64,000 nt of DNA from the NCBI GenBank assembly GCA_000403255.2, contig KE159573.1:33526-97525 (forward strand), written 5' to 3'. The notes under the pieces were generated by a model. It made no database searches and was not told the DNA's origin. It was given only the letters and a program-made list of their open reading frames with translations. Source of the DNA: Lachnospiraceae bacterium 3-1 (GTDB lineage: Bacteria > Bacillota > Clostridia > Lachnospirales > Lachnospiraceae). Positions 1 to 8,651 of this stretch are shown here, one piece after another (the first letter of the stretch is position 1; each line of letters opens with the position of its first letter). The position numbers and the translations under genes were made by a program.

Positions 1-211
1 ACTGTGCGATGAAGCTGCTGCCATACCAGGATGAGGCGTTTTTTAAATATCAGACAGAAAGCGTGCAGAGTTTCGGTTTGCTCTAAGCGAACAGATTCGC
101 CAGCAGGTATTTTATGCCATTTTCGTAGAAAAAGTCGAAACCAGCATAAAATCAAATGTCTTAATAAATGCCTTAAAACAGCTAGTTAAGAAACAGGGGC
201 ATCATTTATAA
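1..211 (+). pseudogene. Decayed 3' end of an unrecognised gene
   Basis: One frame is open from the left edge to a TAA at 84-86, and reads like a protein tail (MKLLPYQDEAFFKYQ...). A second frame, in a different phase, is open from about 47 to a TAA at 209-211 and also looks like a charged C-terminus (EQIRQQVFYAIFVEKVE...). The two would join by a single frameshift near 80-88. No start is visible because the window begins inside. I do not recognise the family; a recombinase or other mobile-element protein is possible from the context only. Confidence 0.3.
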
Positions 212-280
212 AGTTGTAAAGTAGTGTAATATAATGCCAGTAGGCAAATAAAAGCAGTGAATAGTCCATATAGGACAACG

Positions 281-312
281 AAAAGCCCTAGTGTGTCAGC
301 ACCAGGGCTTTT
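281..312. terminator. Hairpin AAAAGCCCT...AGGGCTTTT
   Basis: A 9-bp perfect stem (281-289 with 304-312) extended by GTG/CAC inside. The ends are A-rich and T-rich, so it looks like a bidirectional intrinsic terminator. It follows the decayed gene at 1-211 on the plus strand. Confidence 0.6.
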
Positions 313-364
313 CTATTCCCAATTTTTGCAATGGCAGGGCTTAGAGCCATAGGCTAGTTACCGA

Positions 365-469
365 CTATTTGTCGTCACTGTCTAACCATTTGATGATGAT
401 ATTCAGTGGCTTGTCGATAACAAACTTAATAAGGTCTATTAAATCATTATAGTTGTAATCATCAACCAT
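365..469 (-). CDS. Possible 34-aa small ORF or gene remnant
   Basis: The frame gives a 34-residue peptide beginning MVDDYNYNDLIDL and ending WLDSDDK. It is acidic at both ends with an aliphatic middle. The reading frame continues seven codons upstream of the ATG (KVQNGQW) before an in-frame stop, and no good ribosome binding site precedes the ATG. It may therefore be the tail of a truncated larger gene rather than an independent gene. It lies in the decayed stretch left of the insertion sequence. Family not recognised. Confidence 0.22.
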   Translation of the reverse strand: MVDDYNYNDLIDLIKFVIDKPLNIIIKWLDSDDK

Positions 470-640
470 CCACTGCCCATTTTGAACCTTTTAGGGAGCC
501 CCAGCGCATATTACTTTTTATTCTATCGGAAGACACTTTCACGCGTTAGCGTGACAAGGCCTTTCCTAACCTGGCATCAAAACCAAGCCGGAGCGCACCC
601 TGAATTTGAATCCAGCATGTATGATAATCTCAAATTAATT
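470..640. other. Non-coding stretch left of the IS
   Basis: No supportable gene. It contains a short hairpin, TCACGC-GTTA-GCGTGA, at 539-554. Before the IS inserted, this DNA would have lain directly behind the ABC permease gene that now ends at 2439. Confidence 0.4.
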
Positions 641-2432
641 AGGGCTTGCTGAACAATCAAAGCCTTCGCTCTATGCAGGAAGTATAAGCAAGCCTATTCC
701 CTTTCTCCTATCAGTTAAAGGTGCAGTTCCTAATATTTCTAAAATTGCGCAGCATAAAACATTACATGTCCTCATGTAATGTTCCATGTTCAGGACAAAT
801 ATGTCCATTGATATCATATTCTCCGTTGTCTCTTTCAGTTTAGCCATGATAAGACCCAGACCAAGTTTTCTTTTTGCATTGCCGAATTTCCCCTCTACGG
901 CATTTCTTTCCCCGCTCTCTTTTAACTCCTGCCGCATTTCTTCCATATGGTTTTTGCCGGGTTTGCCCAATTTCGGACCTGACAGCCTGATGCTGTGTTT
1001 TTTGCACAGTCCCCTGTTTTTCCTGCTTCTGTATATCTTATCTGCTAGTATCCGTTCGGGATAGTAGCAGAACCTCTCATGGTATTTTTCCACCACTGCC
1101 TCGAATTCATCATGGTCGCCTTCATTATAAGCATCAAAACTGATCCTGTCCAAAAATGTATATCCCTCCACCACGGATATGGATATCTTTGCGCCAAATT
1201 CTGTCGGGGCTTTCGATTTCCCTCTCACGATAGGACGCACCCACGGCTGGGACAGGCTCACGATCCTGTCATCCACACTGTGGACCTTATTCTCAAGCAT
1301 GTATCTTTGCTGCCTCTCGAATCTTTGTATTGTCAGCAGCCGTTCTGCTTCTATCCCGTGCAGCATGCCGGCTCCGTAGAGTTCCACATATTTCCCGATA
1401 TATCCAAGGTTGCGGCGGATGCAGTTCAGCTGGCACCTCAATTCTGCCCGTATCTTTTTTGCGGACTTTCTTCTCCGTTTGTTTAAGTTCAGGAATCTCC
1501 GCCTTGCCGTTTTCCGATATGTGCGCGGCTTGTTCCCGTTCCCATCGGCCGCCCCGCATTCCTCCCAATAATGATCCAGTATGGTCTCCGTCCATTTCCT
1601 TGCCTTGTCGCACAATTCCAAATCCGTGGGATACGCAATATCTGCCGGGGCACAGCTTGCATCTATGATTAGGGTGCCTTTGTTTGAGGTCTCGCTGCCA
1701 TCAGGATTCCCTCCATCTGACGGCATGCCTGCACCGCCGCCCGGCGGCGTTCTGTCATCGTCATCATCCGAAGGCTCTTCCTCCACCAGAAACATTTTTT
1801 CAGATATCTCGTCCATCATTTCTTTCGTGAACCTTTTCCTAAAAGTTACCAGGAGGCTGGGGTCAAACGGTTTTTCTGTTGTGAATTCTTTGAAGCCGAT
1901 GAAATACTGCATATATGGGTTCTCGCTGATCTGTTCCACCAGCTCCCTGTCCGTCAGGGAGAGTTTTCTCTGGATGTACAGCGATCCAAAGGCAAGATCG
2001 GAAGGCAGCGCCTCGTTCCCTGTCTCCTGGTTGTCAAAATTCTTTTCATAGACCTCGTCGATGACCTTCCAGTCGATGGAATTTCTCAAAATTACCCAGC
2101 GGTTATTTTTATCTAAATGCCCTCCAAACGGGAGGATGAAGTCATAAATGTCTAACTGGCTATAATCCGGCTTCCGATACATAAAACTTCCTCCAAAATG
2201 CAAAGTTTTTGAATTGATCTTGTATAAAACCCTGCATTTATTGTACCATGTTTTAAAACTTTTTTGCAGCTAAAAAGATATATTTTACGCTCTGATTCCT
2301 CAATTATTTTTCATTATAAAGGCTGTGCAAACCCAATATTTATAGGATATAAGAAGCATCTAAATGCCTATAAAAATAATCGGGACAAAGCACTAAAATT
2401 TTATAAAAATTAGCAATTGTTCAGCATGTCCT
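641..2432 (-). mobile_element. Complete insertion sequence with IS5/IS1182-type transposase
   Basis: The ends are imperfect inverted repeats: TTAGGGCTTGCTGAACAAT at 639-657 against the reverse complement TTAGGACATGCTGAACAAT at 2416-2434 (two mismatches). AATT occurs at 637-640 and again at 2433-2436, consistent with a 4-bp target duplication. Because TAATTA surrounds both junctions, the exact boundary is ambiguous by a few bases. The element holds one transposase gene and about 250 bp of non-coding DNA (2183-2432) upstream of it. The right end lies only a few bases beyond the permease stop codon, so that gene is not disrupted. All parts look intact, suggesting a recent insertion. Confidence 0.88.
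671..2182 (-). CDS. DDE transposase, IS5/IS1182 type
   Basis: Catalyses cut-and-paste movement of the surrounding element. The N-terminal third matches the DUF772 type (LAFGSLYIQRKLSLTDRELV..., PFDPSLLVTFRKRF). A central acidic, glycine-rich linker (DDDDD, PPGGG) leads into a DDE core with IDASCAPADI, LADKIYRSRKNR and a late EGKFGNAKRKLGLG segment. The last provides the usual glutamate and basic helix. The start is set at an ATG with GGAGGAAG eight bases upstream; a longer version from 2203 would put that binding site inside the gene. At about 503 aa it is full length for IS1182-like transposases. Family placement is from memory of motif layout; the broader IS5 label is an alternative. Confidence 0.88.
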   Translation of the reverse strand: MYRKPDYSQLDIYDFILPFGGHLDKNNRWVILRNSIDWKVIDEVYEKNFDNQETGNEALPSDLAFGSLYIQRKLSLTDRELVEQISENPYMQYFIGFKEFTTEKPFDPSLLVTFRKRFTKEMMDEISEKMFLVEEEPSDDDDDRTPPGGGAGMPSDGGNPDGSETSNKGTLIIDASCAPADIAYPTDLELCDKARKWTETILDHYWEECGAADGNGNKPRTYRKTARRRFLNLNKRRRKSAKKIRAELRCQLNCIRRNLGYIGKYVELYGAGMLHGIEAERLLTIQRFERQQRYMLENKVHSVDDRIVSLSQPWVRPIVRGKSKAPTEFGAKISISVVEGYTFLDRISFDAYNEGDHDEFEAVVEKYHERFCYYPERILADKIYRSRKNRGLCKKHSIRLSGPKLGKPGKNHMEEMRQELKESGERNAVEGKFGNAKRKLGLGLIMAKLKETTENMISMDIFVLNMEHYMRTCNVLCCAILEILGTAPLTDRRKGIGLLILPA

Positions 2433-2438
2433 AATTAC

Positions 2439-4919
2439 TTATTCATATTCCCTTAATCGTTCAACGATAGAACGGTTTTTTACTATCTTCTTATGCGTAA
2501 TAATTGGCGTGAAAATACATAATATCATTATAAGCAGAATTGCATATATTAGCGTTAATACAGGAATAGCAAATGGTATTTTCATATAATTCATGGATTG
2601 AAAAACAAAATAGGTAATCCCCATCCCGATTGTCAGTGTAAGAAAAACAGATCCGCCAGCATATAAAATCCCCTCATAAATCAATAATTTTCTTATTTGT
2701 CTCCGAGACATACCGACACTTTCCATAATTGAAAAATTTAATTTTCTGTTCTGTATACTACTTACCATTGTATTGAAATAATTTAACATACCAACGAATA
2801 ATAAAAGAAGTGAGATTACTGTACCTATTTCAAACATACCACTTTGTGAATCTTGAATTGTTTTCATATCATCATATTTTGAAATATAAAGTAAATTGCT
2901 GCTATATAAACTTGTTTTAACAATATTTTTTATTTCTTTTTCCGTTTCTGCTTCGTAAGACTGTTCATATCTGACATTCACACTTAAAGTAAACGGTTTT
3001 TCAGTTAAAGTTTCTACATAGTTCTCACTAACAATCAAATTTGCTCCACAATTTACTGTTGCTCCATAATAATCTCCATAGTTAATTGCTCCGATTGTAA
3101 TTTCCTGTTTTTGATTTTCCATGGAAAATGAAACTATACTTCCTATCCATTCTTTGGGTATTTCAAATCCAGCATACTGTAAAATTGCTGTTTCTCCCTT
3201 CAAAAATTCCTGTTTATCTATTACATTGCCAAGGGTTTCATTTAGATAATCAAATTCTGATTCATCAATCCCTTTTATCATACCATAGTATTTTTCAGGA
3301 CTTTGTTGATATTCTGAAACAGTTTCAGCATATGATAAATATGGTTTTAATTCTGTATATCCTTTGATCCAAAAATCCGAGAATCCATTTTCATCATATG
3401 GAAAAATAACAGGAACACCTTTTACAACATGCACCTTTGATACTCCCTGTGTTTTTTGTATATCTGATACGAAAGTATCATTGATTGCCGGCTGCAAAGA
3501 AGCTATATCTTCTGTTATCTGTGTATCATTATAAATAATAAAATCAGCGTCCCAATAATTAGGGTATATCGTTCGTTTGCCTTGACTGTCTATAAGCGTA
3601 GTCAAACAGAAAAATACACTTAAACTTGTTGCAAGGGATAGAAAAACAACGGCTGTTCTTTTTTTGTTTTTCCTAAGCTGCTCTTTTGCCATACGCCAAT
3701 ATATATTCCCTTTTCCTTTTTTCTTTGCATGGGAGATTTCAATATTTTCTCTGTATTTTGCGGCTTCAACAGGCGTTACATCTGTTGCTATATGAATAGG
3801 TGTCCTAACACCACATAAGATTGCAATTGCCGTAACTAAAACACTTAATACGAATACCTCTGGATAAAAATATAATCCTGCATTTCCGAAAGAAATTTCT
3901 AAAATTTCCATAACATAGGGAATCAAAATCAAGGAAACAAACACACTTAAAATAATCCCAGTGATAATTCCTATTCCACCTACTGCTAATATTTGTTGTT
4001 TGAGCAACTGAACTAACTGTTTTTTTGTCATTCCTAATGTTTGTAATAATCCATAATATCTAATTTTTCCAGAAACCGACAGATAAAGGATATTATATAT
4101 CAGTAAATAGGCGCTAAAACATATGATAAAACATAACCCCAATACTGCAAGTAATATTGCCAATGATGTTTCAATATAATCGGAAGCTTGGAAAACCTGT
4201 GCTGACGATAATTCAAGGCTTTTTTTCAATTTTTCAATGGTTTTTCCTGGGATATAGTTACTTTTAAACTTCGCTTGTAAAATCCCGTCAGATTCTAATT
4301 GATAGCCTGATTGATTATAAAATTCTTCTGAAACATAGAAGTTTTCTTTATCCCCGCCGTATCCTTTCCAAATCCCACTGATCCTAAAATCTCTTGTGTG
4401 AATACCCGTATTATCTTCATAAGTGATAGAAAGATGATCGCCAACCGTCAATGAGCCTTTTCCACATTCTTCAAGAACTTCTTTGGTGGCTAATAACTCA
4501 TTTTGTTTCTGTGGGTAATGCCCATTCAGAGCTGTTCTCGCTGGAGCCTTCTGATTTTTCCAATATATGTTATCTCCCCATAATAAGCCAGCATTAACGG
4601 TACTGTCGGTATCACTACTCTTTACATTTCCACAATATGCCAACACACCAACAGTTTCGATATTAGAATTATTGGCAAGAATCTCTCTTTGCTTTTCCGT
4701 GAATCCATTCATAATCCCAATATCATGTTCCGAACCATATAAGCGGGTATTTTGCAATCTGCTTAAATCCAAATAAGTCAAACCTATTGTAAAAATAGAA
4801 AAAAGCATAAATGCTGACAACATAATCGTAACAAACAAAATTAAAAATTGACGCTTATTTGTTCGTATCGTATTTTTAGCTAATTTATTTATCACTGGTC
4901 GATTATTATTTGCCAACAT
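2439..4919 (-). CDS. FtsX-like ABC transporter permease, large (826 aa)
   Basis: Membrane subunit of an ABC exporter of the lipoprotein-release, MacB or antimicrobial-peptide type. An N-terminal membrane segment (residues about 26-50) is followed by a large extracytoplasmic region. Then come three membrane segments with the FtsX core (YNILYLSVSGKIRYYGLLQTLG...), a second extracytoplasmic domain and a final set of three segments with the matching motif (RKLNFSIMESVGMSRRQIRK). The duplicated FtsX layout is clear. ATG at 4919 is chosen because AGGAAG lies about eight bases upstream; a GTG at 4928 would sit directly on it. The gene overlaps the ATPase gene by 14 bp, so the two are translationally coupled. 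Likely role: peptide antibiotic resistance or export, inferred from the adjacent two-component system. Confidence 0.88.
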   Translation of the reverse strand: MLANNNRPVINKLAKNTIRTNKRQFLILFVTIMLSAFMLFSIFTIGLTYLDLSRLQNTRLYGSEHDIGIMNGFTEKQREILANNSNIETVGVLAYCGNVKSSDTDSTVNAGLLWGDNIYWKNQKAPARTALNGHYPQKQNELLATKEVLEECGKGSLTVGDHLSITYEDNTGIHTRDFRISGIWKGYGGDKENFYVSEEFYNQSGYQLESDGILQAKFKSNYIPGKTIEKLKKSLELSSAQVFQASDYIETSLAILLAVLGLCFIICFSAYLLIYNILYLSVSGKIRYYGLLQTLGMTKKQLVQLLKQQILAVGGIGIITGIILSVFVSLILIPYVMEILEISFGNAGLYFYPEVFVLSVLVTAIAILCGVRTPIHIATDVTPVEAAKYRENIEISHAKKKGKGNIYWRMAKEQLRKNKKRTAVVFLSLATSLSVFFCLTTLIDSQGKRTIYPNYWDADFIIYNDTQITEDIASLQPAINDTFVSDIQKTQGVSKVHVVKGVPVIFPYDENGFSDFWIKGYTELKPYLSYAETVSEYQQSPEKYYGMIKGIDESEFDYLNETLGNVIDKQEFLKGETAILQYAGFEIPKEWIGSIVSFSMENQKQEITIGAINYGDYYGATVNCGANLIVSENYVETLTEKPFTLSVNVRYEQSYEAETEKEIKNIVKTSLYSSNLLYISKYDDMKTIQDSQSGMFEIGTVISLLLLFVGMLNYFNTMVSSIQNRKLNFSIMESVGMSRRQIRKLLIYEGILYAGGSVFLTLTIGMGITYFVFQSMNYMKIPFAIPVLTLIYAILLIMILCIFTPIITHKKIVKNRSIVERLREYE

Positions 4920-5601
4920 ATGAATCACTTCCTCTCAAAATTTTTCCGTCCTGTAATCGAACGATCCTGTCTGCCATTTGTGCAATATCCAAATCATGGG
5001 TGATTACCACCAGCGTTTGCTGATACCTTCTTGCAATAACTTTTAAAAGTCCTATAACATCATGGCTAGAAGAAGTATCCAGATTCCCTGTTGGTTCGTC
5101 GGCAAGGATAATTGCAGGTTTTGTTGCTAATGCCCTGGCAATAGCAACTCGCTGTTGTTCTCCACCAGAAAGCATAGAGGGAAACACTTCTATTTTATCT
5201 GCAATATGAAGGGTTTTTAGCAACTCCCCTATAAACTCTTTGTCTACCCTAGCTCCGTCAAGCTCCAATGGGAAAGTGATATTATCATAGACATTTAAAT
5301 CTGGAATTAAATTATACTGTTGAAAAATAAATCCTACTTTTCTTCTTCGAAAAAGAGCAAGCTGTTCCTGGCTCATTTCCGAAAGATTCATACCGTCTAC
5401 AATGACTGTTCCAGAAGTAGGGGAATCCAGACCACCTATCATATGAAGAAGCGTACTTTTTCCACAGCCAGATTTTCCTATAATGGAAACAAATTCTCGC
5501 TCCTTTACTTCAAAATCCAGACCATTTAGAGCAATCACAGTGTGAGAACCCGTTTCATAATGTTTTGTTAAGGCATTTGTTTTTACAATAATATTTCTCA
5601 T
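4906..5601 (-). CDS. ABC transporter ATP-binding protein (MacB/LolD type)
   Basis: Drives the neighbouring permease by ATP hydrolysis at the cytoplasmic face. Visible motifs are Walker [10 protein letters not shown] (residues about 42-50), Q-loop [10 protein letters not shown], signature [16 protein letters not shown], Walker [13 protein letters not shown] and the switch histidine in VVITHD. The [10 protein letters not shown] wording is typical of the LolD/MacB/BceA group. Length about 231 aa is normal. The second ATG (5601) is preferred because GGAGGG lies seven bases upstream; the ATG at 5607 directly abuts that site. It is separated from the upstream kinase gene by a terminator-like hairpin and carries its own candidate promoter, so it may be induced independently by the response regulator. 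Confidence 0.93.
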   Translation of the reverse strand: MRNIIVKTNALTKHYETGSHTVIALNGLDFEVKEREFVSIIGKSGCGKSTLLHMIGGLDSPTSGTVIVDGMNLSEMSQEQLALFRRRKVGFIFQQYNLIPDLNVYDNITFPLELDGARVDKEFIGELLKTLHIADKIEVFPSMLSGGEQQRVAIARALATKPAIILADEPTGNLDTSSSHDVIGLLKVIARRYQQTLVVITHDLDIAQMADRIVRLQDGKILRGSDSYVGK

Positions 5602-5630
5602 ATTCATCCCTCCGTTTCTATTCTAATCAT

Positions 5631-5660
5631 AGAATAGAAAAATCACAAACTGTTCACAAA
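5631..5660 (-). promoter_or_regulatory. Candidate promoter with 11-bp-spaced direct repeats
   Basis: On the minus strand TTTGTGA occurs twice (5660-5654 and 5649-5643), starting exactly 11 bp apart. This is one helical turn, as expected for a dimeric OmpR-type response regulator. TTGTGA at 5659-5654 can serve as -35 with TATTCT (5636-5631) as -10, spacing 17. This precedes the ABC genes; the site is inferred, not proven. Confidence 0.45.
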
Positions 5661-5663
5661 AAG

Positions 5664-5689
5664 AAAAAATCACAAAACTGTGATTTTTT
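5664..5689 (-). terminator. Hairpin between kinase and ABC genes
   Basis: AAAAAATCACA and TGTGATTTTTT form an 11-bp perfect stem around a 4-base loop. The T-run lets it act as an intrinsic terminator in either direction. On the minus strand it lies just behind the kinase stop codon, and would separate regulator-kinase mRNA from ABC mRNA. Confidence 0.7.
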
Positions 5690-5699
5690 CATTAATGGT

Positions 5700-6620
5700 T
5701 TAATTGGGCAGATAAATATGAAACGTACTTCCTTTTCCTATTTCTGATTCAACTTTAATATATCCGTTTTGCATGGATATAATTTCCCGTGTAAGATACA
5801 GTCCAATACCAACGCCTTCTGTATGATGCACCTCTGGTTCTCGATAAAATCGGCTAAATATCGTTCCCTGTCTTTCGAAAGGAATACCTTTTCCTGTATC
5901 TGTGATACTGATTTTCGTAAAAATTTCTTCACGACTTACCATGATATAAATATTACCGTTTGCTTTCGTATATTTAACCCCATTATCGAGAATATTAAAA
6001 ATTGCTTCCGCCGTCCACTTTTTGTCATGTTCAAGTTGAAGTGTTTCATCATAGGAAACATGAATCTGAATATTTTTCTTGTCTGCTTTTGGAACAACTG
6101 CTTCAATGGCTAATGCAAGTGTTTCTGCAATAAACTGTTCCGATTTCTGTATCTTGATTGTCCCGGTTTCTAATCTTGACATTTTTACCATACTTTGAAG
6201 AAGAAAATCCAATTTGTCCACTTGCTTGTTCATTTTTATGAAATGCTCTGAACATCCCGACATATCTACTTCATCAAAAAGCATTTCTTGATATAATTTA
6301 ATATTCGCAAGAGGCGTCTTTGTTTGATGTGATATATCAGATACTAACTCCTTTAAATTTTCTTTTTCTTCATATAGTTCTTGATTCTTATGATTATACA
6401 TATCAGAGATACGATATAATTTTTCGTAGACCATGCTCCATAAATCGTCTTGTTCATAGACTAGCTTTTCTAACCTTTTATCATTTAATAAAGAGTCTAA
6501 ACTAACTTCTAATTTTTTTGTAAAATCATAAATGTCTCCTTTCAAACAATGATTTTTCCACAAAAGATAGAAGACTGTCCCTATTAACAACAAAATAATT
6601 AAAATATAAATTATTTCCAT
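5700..6620 (-). CDS. Sensor histidine kinase
   Basis: Membrane sensor that autophosphorylates and passes phosphate to the adjacent regulator. There is one N-terminal hydrophobic segment (residues about 3-21), then a coiled charged stretch. The H-box is SDISHQTKTPLANIK with the phospho-acceptor near His98, followed by N-box NILDNGVKYT, G1 DTGKGIP, F-box IFSRFYREP and G2 GVGIGLYLTREI. With 306 aa and almost no extracytoplasmic loop it probably senses through a partner, as kinases beside peptide ABC transporters do. It lacks the clear two-helix input of BceS. It overlaps the regulator gene by 10 bp and is followed by a hairpin. Confidence 0.92.
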   Translation of the reverse strand: MEIIYILIILLLIGTVFYLLWKNHCLKGDIYDFTKKLEVSLDSLLNDKRLEKLVYEQDDLWSMVYEKLYRISDMYNHKNQELYEEKENLKELVSDISHQTKTPLANIKLYQEMLFDEVDMSGCSEHFIKMNKQVDKLDFLLQSMVKMSRLETGTIKIQKSEQFIAETLALAIEAVVPKADKKNIQIHVSYDETLQLEHDKKWTAEAIFNILDNGVKYTKANGNIYIMVSREEIFTKISITDTGKGIPFERQGTIFSRFYREPEVHHTEGVGIGLYLTREIISMQNGYIKVESEIGKGSTFHIYLPN

Positions 6621-7273
6621 ACATACCCCATTCCATATATGTTTGAAATATAATTATGCTCTTCTGTTTCTATTTTTTTACGCAAACGGTTCATATGGAC
6701 AGCGAGAACATGTTTATCTAAAAGTTCTACGCCTTCTTCCCACAGAGAATCCAATAGAACGGAATATGTTAGTAATTGCCCTTTATGCTCAATCAACTTT
6801 TTTAGAATACGGTATTCTGTAGGTGTAATAGGACAATTTTTTTCTTTAATTTGTATCACCCCCAGTTCAAAATCAATTTTTAAAAAGCCGTCATCATATA
6901 TATTCGATTTTTTTGCTTCCCGTGACAAAATAATCGGAATTTTCTTTAACAAAATTTTCATAGAGAATGGTTTTGTCACATAATCATCCGCCCCCATTTC
7001 ATAACCAGTTAAAACATCTTCTTCTAAGTCCCTTGCAGAGAGAAACAACACTGAACTATCACTTCGTGCCTTTATCCATTTACAAAATTGAAATCCATCG
7101 CCATCGGGCAAATTTATATCCAATATTGCCATATGAAATGTGTGATTTGTTGCAATGGATTGTGCGTCTTTATAAGTATGTGCACTGTAAACACGATAAT
7201 TTTCTTTTTGTAACCCTTTGCAAATCGTATGATTTAATTCTAAATCATCTTCAAGTACAAGAATAGTATAAAT
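6611..7273 (-). CDS. OmpR-family response regulator with apparent ATT start
   Basis: DNA-binding partner of the adjacent kinase. The receiver domain begins IYTILVLEDD, with acidic residues at 8-10, the phospho-acceptor Asp52 (MAILDINLPDGDGF) and the conserved Lys in VTKPFS. The C-terminal winged helix includes LTPTEYRILKKLIEH and VHMNRLRKKIE. The first ATG, at 7132, would remove 47 residues and most of the receiver fold. The frame is open upstream to an in-frame TGA at 7279-7277, with no ATG, GTG or TTG. An ATT at 7273-7271 sits eight bases behind GGAGG (7286-7282) and gives 220 aa, normal for the family. Either ATT is the start or the native ATG has mutated. It lies 20 bp behind the sulfatase gene on the same strand. 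Confidence 0.85.
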   Translation of the reverse strand: MYTILVLEDDLELNHTICKGLQKENYRVYSAHTYKDAQSIATNHTFHMAILDINLPDGDGFQFCKWIKARSDSSVLFLSARDLEEDVLTGYEMGADDYVTKPFSMKILLKKIPIILSREAKKSNIYDDGFLKIDFELGVIQIKEKNCPITPTEYRILKKLIEHKGQLLTYSVLLDSLWEEGVELLDKHVLAVHMNRLRKKIETEEHNYISNIYGMGYVWK

Positions 7274-7292
7274 AAGTCATTCCTCCTCTGTA

Positions 7293-8651
7293 TCATGAAA
7301 AAATGACGGGCCTTACTCCTTCCGCCTTCTCGATCTCGTCCAAAAGCTGCTTGGATAGCTCCTTCTTTATTTCGTTATATTCTGAATCGCCCACCAAATT
7401 TTTTAATTGATATGGGTCCTTTTTCAAATCGTATAAGAAATCCTCAGCGTAGTAATCACTACTTCCCTCCTGCCATCCATCTGAGTCCGGGGCATATACG
7501 CTGTAAAGATAATCTTCTGTTCGAATACATCTTCCAGTACGGCTTTCACTGATCTGGGCAAAAACTCTGTTTTCCCTATGAGCATTTTTTCCATCCGCTA
7601 CGTCTTTTAGATTTTCTCCTATCATCAAATTTCCAATATCTATGTCTCCCATAGCAAGGAATGTTTTTGGAAGACTGGCTGTACTTACCAAATCCTTGAC
7701 CCTCTTCCCCCCTCTGAATCCAGGTCCTGAAATCACAAGGGGCACCTTCAAAGCAGAATCATGACAGGAGCGTTTATAGTCATCCGCCCCCGTAAGATGT
7801 TCATCCTTATTGCGGGTTTTAAAATGGCAGCCATGATCTGAAGCATAAATAATCACTGTATGATCATAAAGACCTTTTTCCTTAAGCTTCTCTATGATAC
7901 GCCCTAAGTTATCGTCTAAGCTCTTACAACAGCCTAAATAATCAGGATACATCTCAGGGGCGTCTCCGCCAAGGGCTTTTAGATCCTCAGGAAGCTCATA
8001 GCCTGCAAACCGCTCTTTTGAACCATTGGGCCCTTCATAACAGCCCCTGTCATTTTGATGATGAGGCTCAATGTGGGATATGGTTAAAAAAAATGGTTTT
8101 TCGCCGTTATATTGCTCCAAATATTCCATGGCAAAATCTGTGACGCAATCTACACGGTATCCTCTAAATTCCCTTTTTTGCATTTCCTCATCAAAAACAT
8201 ACCCGTCATATCCATGGGAAGTGGCTTCCAACACATCAGAAACCCTCCAGAACCCATGATAGCCGCCCCGTCGTTCCAGAGGAATAGGAGCCGTCTCATA
8301 ATCAATGCTGGGAGGAGCCGAATAACTATTTCGCTCACTTGCCAGATGCCATTTTCCTACATAAGCATTGTCATATCCCGCTTCATCCATATAATTTGCC
8401 ACCGTTTTCACGTTGGCAGGGAGAGGCTGTCCATTTCGATAGCAATTGATTTCTGTAGGATAACGCCCTGTCTGAAACAACGCTCTACAAGGGCCGCATA
8501 CAGGCTGGGCCGTAAAAGCATTTTCAAATACCACTCCTTCTGCTGCCAGTCTGTCCAAATTCGGACTAATATCCAGCTTTTGCCCATAACACCCTAATGT
8601 GTCTGGGCGTTGTTGATCCGAAAAATAAAACAAAATATTAGGTTTATTCAT
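7293..8651 (-). CDS. Sulfatase (type I, formylglycine), cytoplasmic
   Basis: Hydrolyses a sulfate ester on an unidentified substrate, probably a sulfated sugar or small molecule. The start NILFYFSDQQRPDTLGCYG carries the metal-binding acidic residue near 12. The C-x-P-x-R signature is CGPCR at residues 52-56, so Cys52 would be converted to formylglycine by a maturase; a candidate maturase lies at 10957. The second family motif YVGKWHL and a metal-binding DHG in the middle are also present. Length 452 aa is typical. No signal peptide is visible, so it should act inside the cell. It overlaps the LysR gene by 8 bp and is probably cotranscribed with it. Confidence 0.92.
   Translation of the reverse strand: MNKPNILFYFSDQQRPDTLGCYGQKLDISPNLDRLAAEGVVFENAFTAQPVCGPCRALFQTGRYPTEINCYRNGQPLPANVKTVANYMDEAGYDNAYVGKWHLASERNSYSAPPSIDYETAPIPLERRGGYHGFWRVSDVLEATSHGYDGYVFDEEMQKREFRGYRVDCVTDFAMEYLEQYNGEKPFFLTISHIEPHHQNDRGCYEGPNGSKERFAGYELPEDLKALGGDAPEMYPDYLGCCKSLDDNLGRIIEKLKEKGLYDHTVIIYASDHGCHFKTRNKDEHLTGADDYKRSCHDSALKVPLVISGPGFRGGKRVKDLVSTASLPKTFLAMGDIDIGNLMIGENLKDVADGKNAHRENRVFAQISESRTGRCIRTEDYLYSVYAPDSDGWQEGSSDYYAEDFLYDLKKDPYQLKNLVGDSEYNEIKKELSKQLLDEIEKAEGVRPVIFS

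Noticed and set aside
1079-2051. Several plus-strand open frames opposite the transposase
   Set aside because: They overlap a full-length transposase with recognisable domains and show no family features or ribosome binding sites.
6611-7132. Response regulator starting at the ATG at 7132
   Set aside because: This would delete the first 47 residues, including the acidic metal-binding residues of the receiver, although the upstream sequence encodes them intact with a good ribosome binding site.
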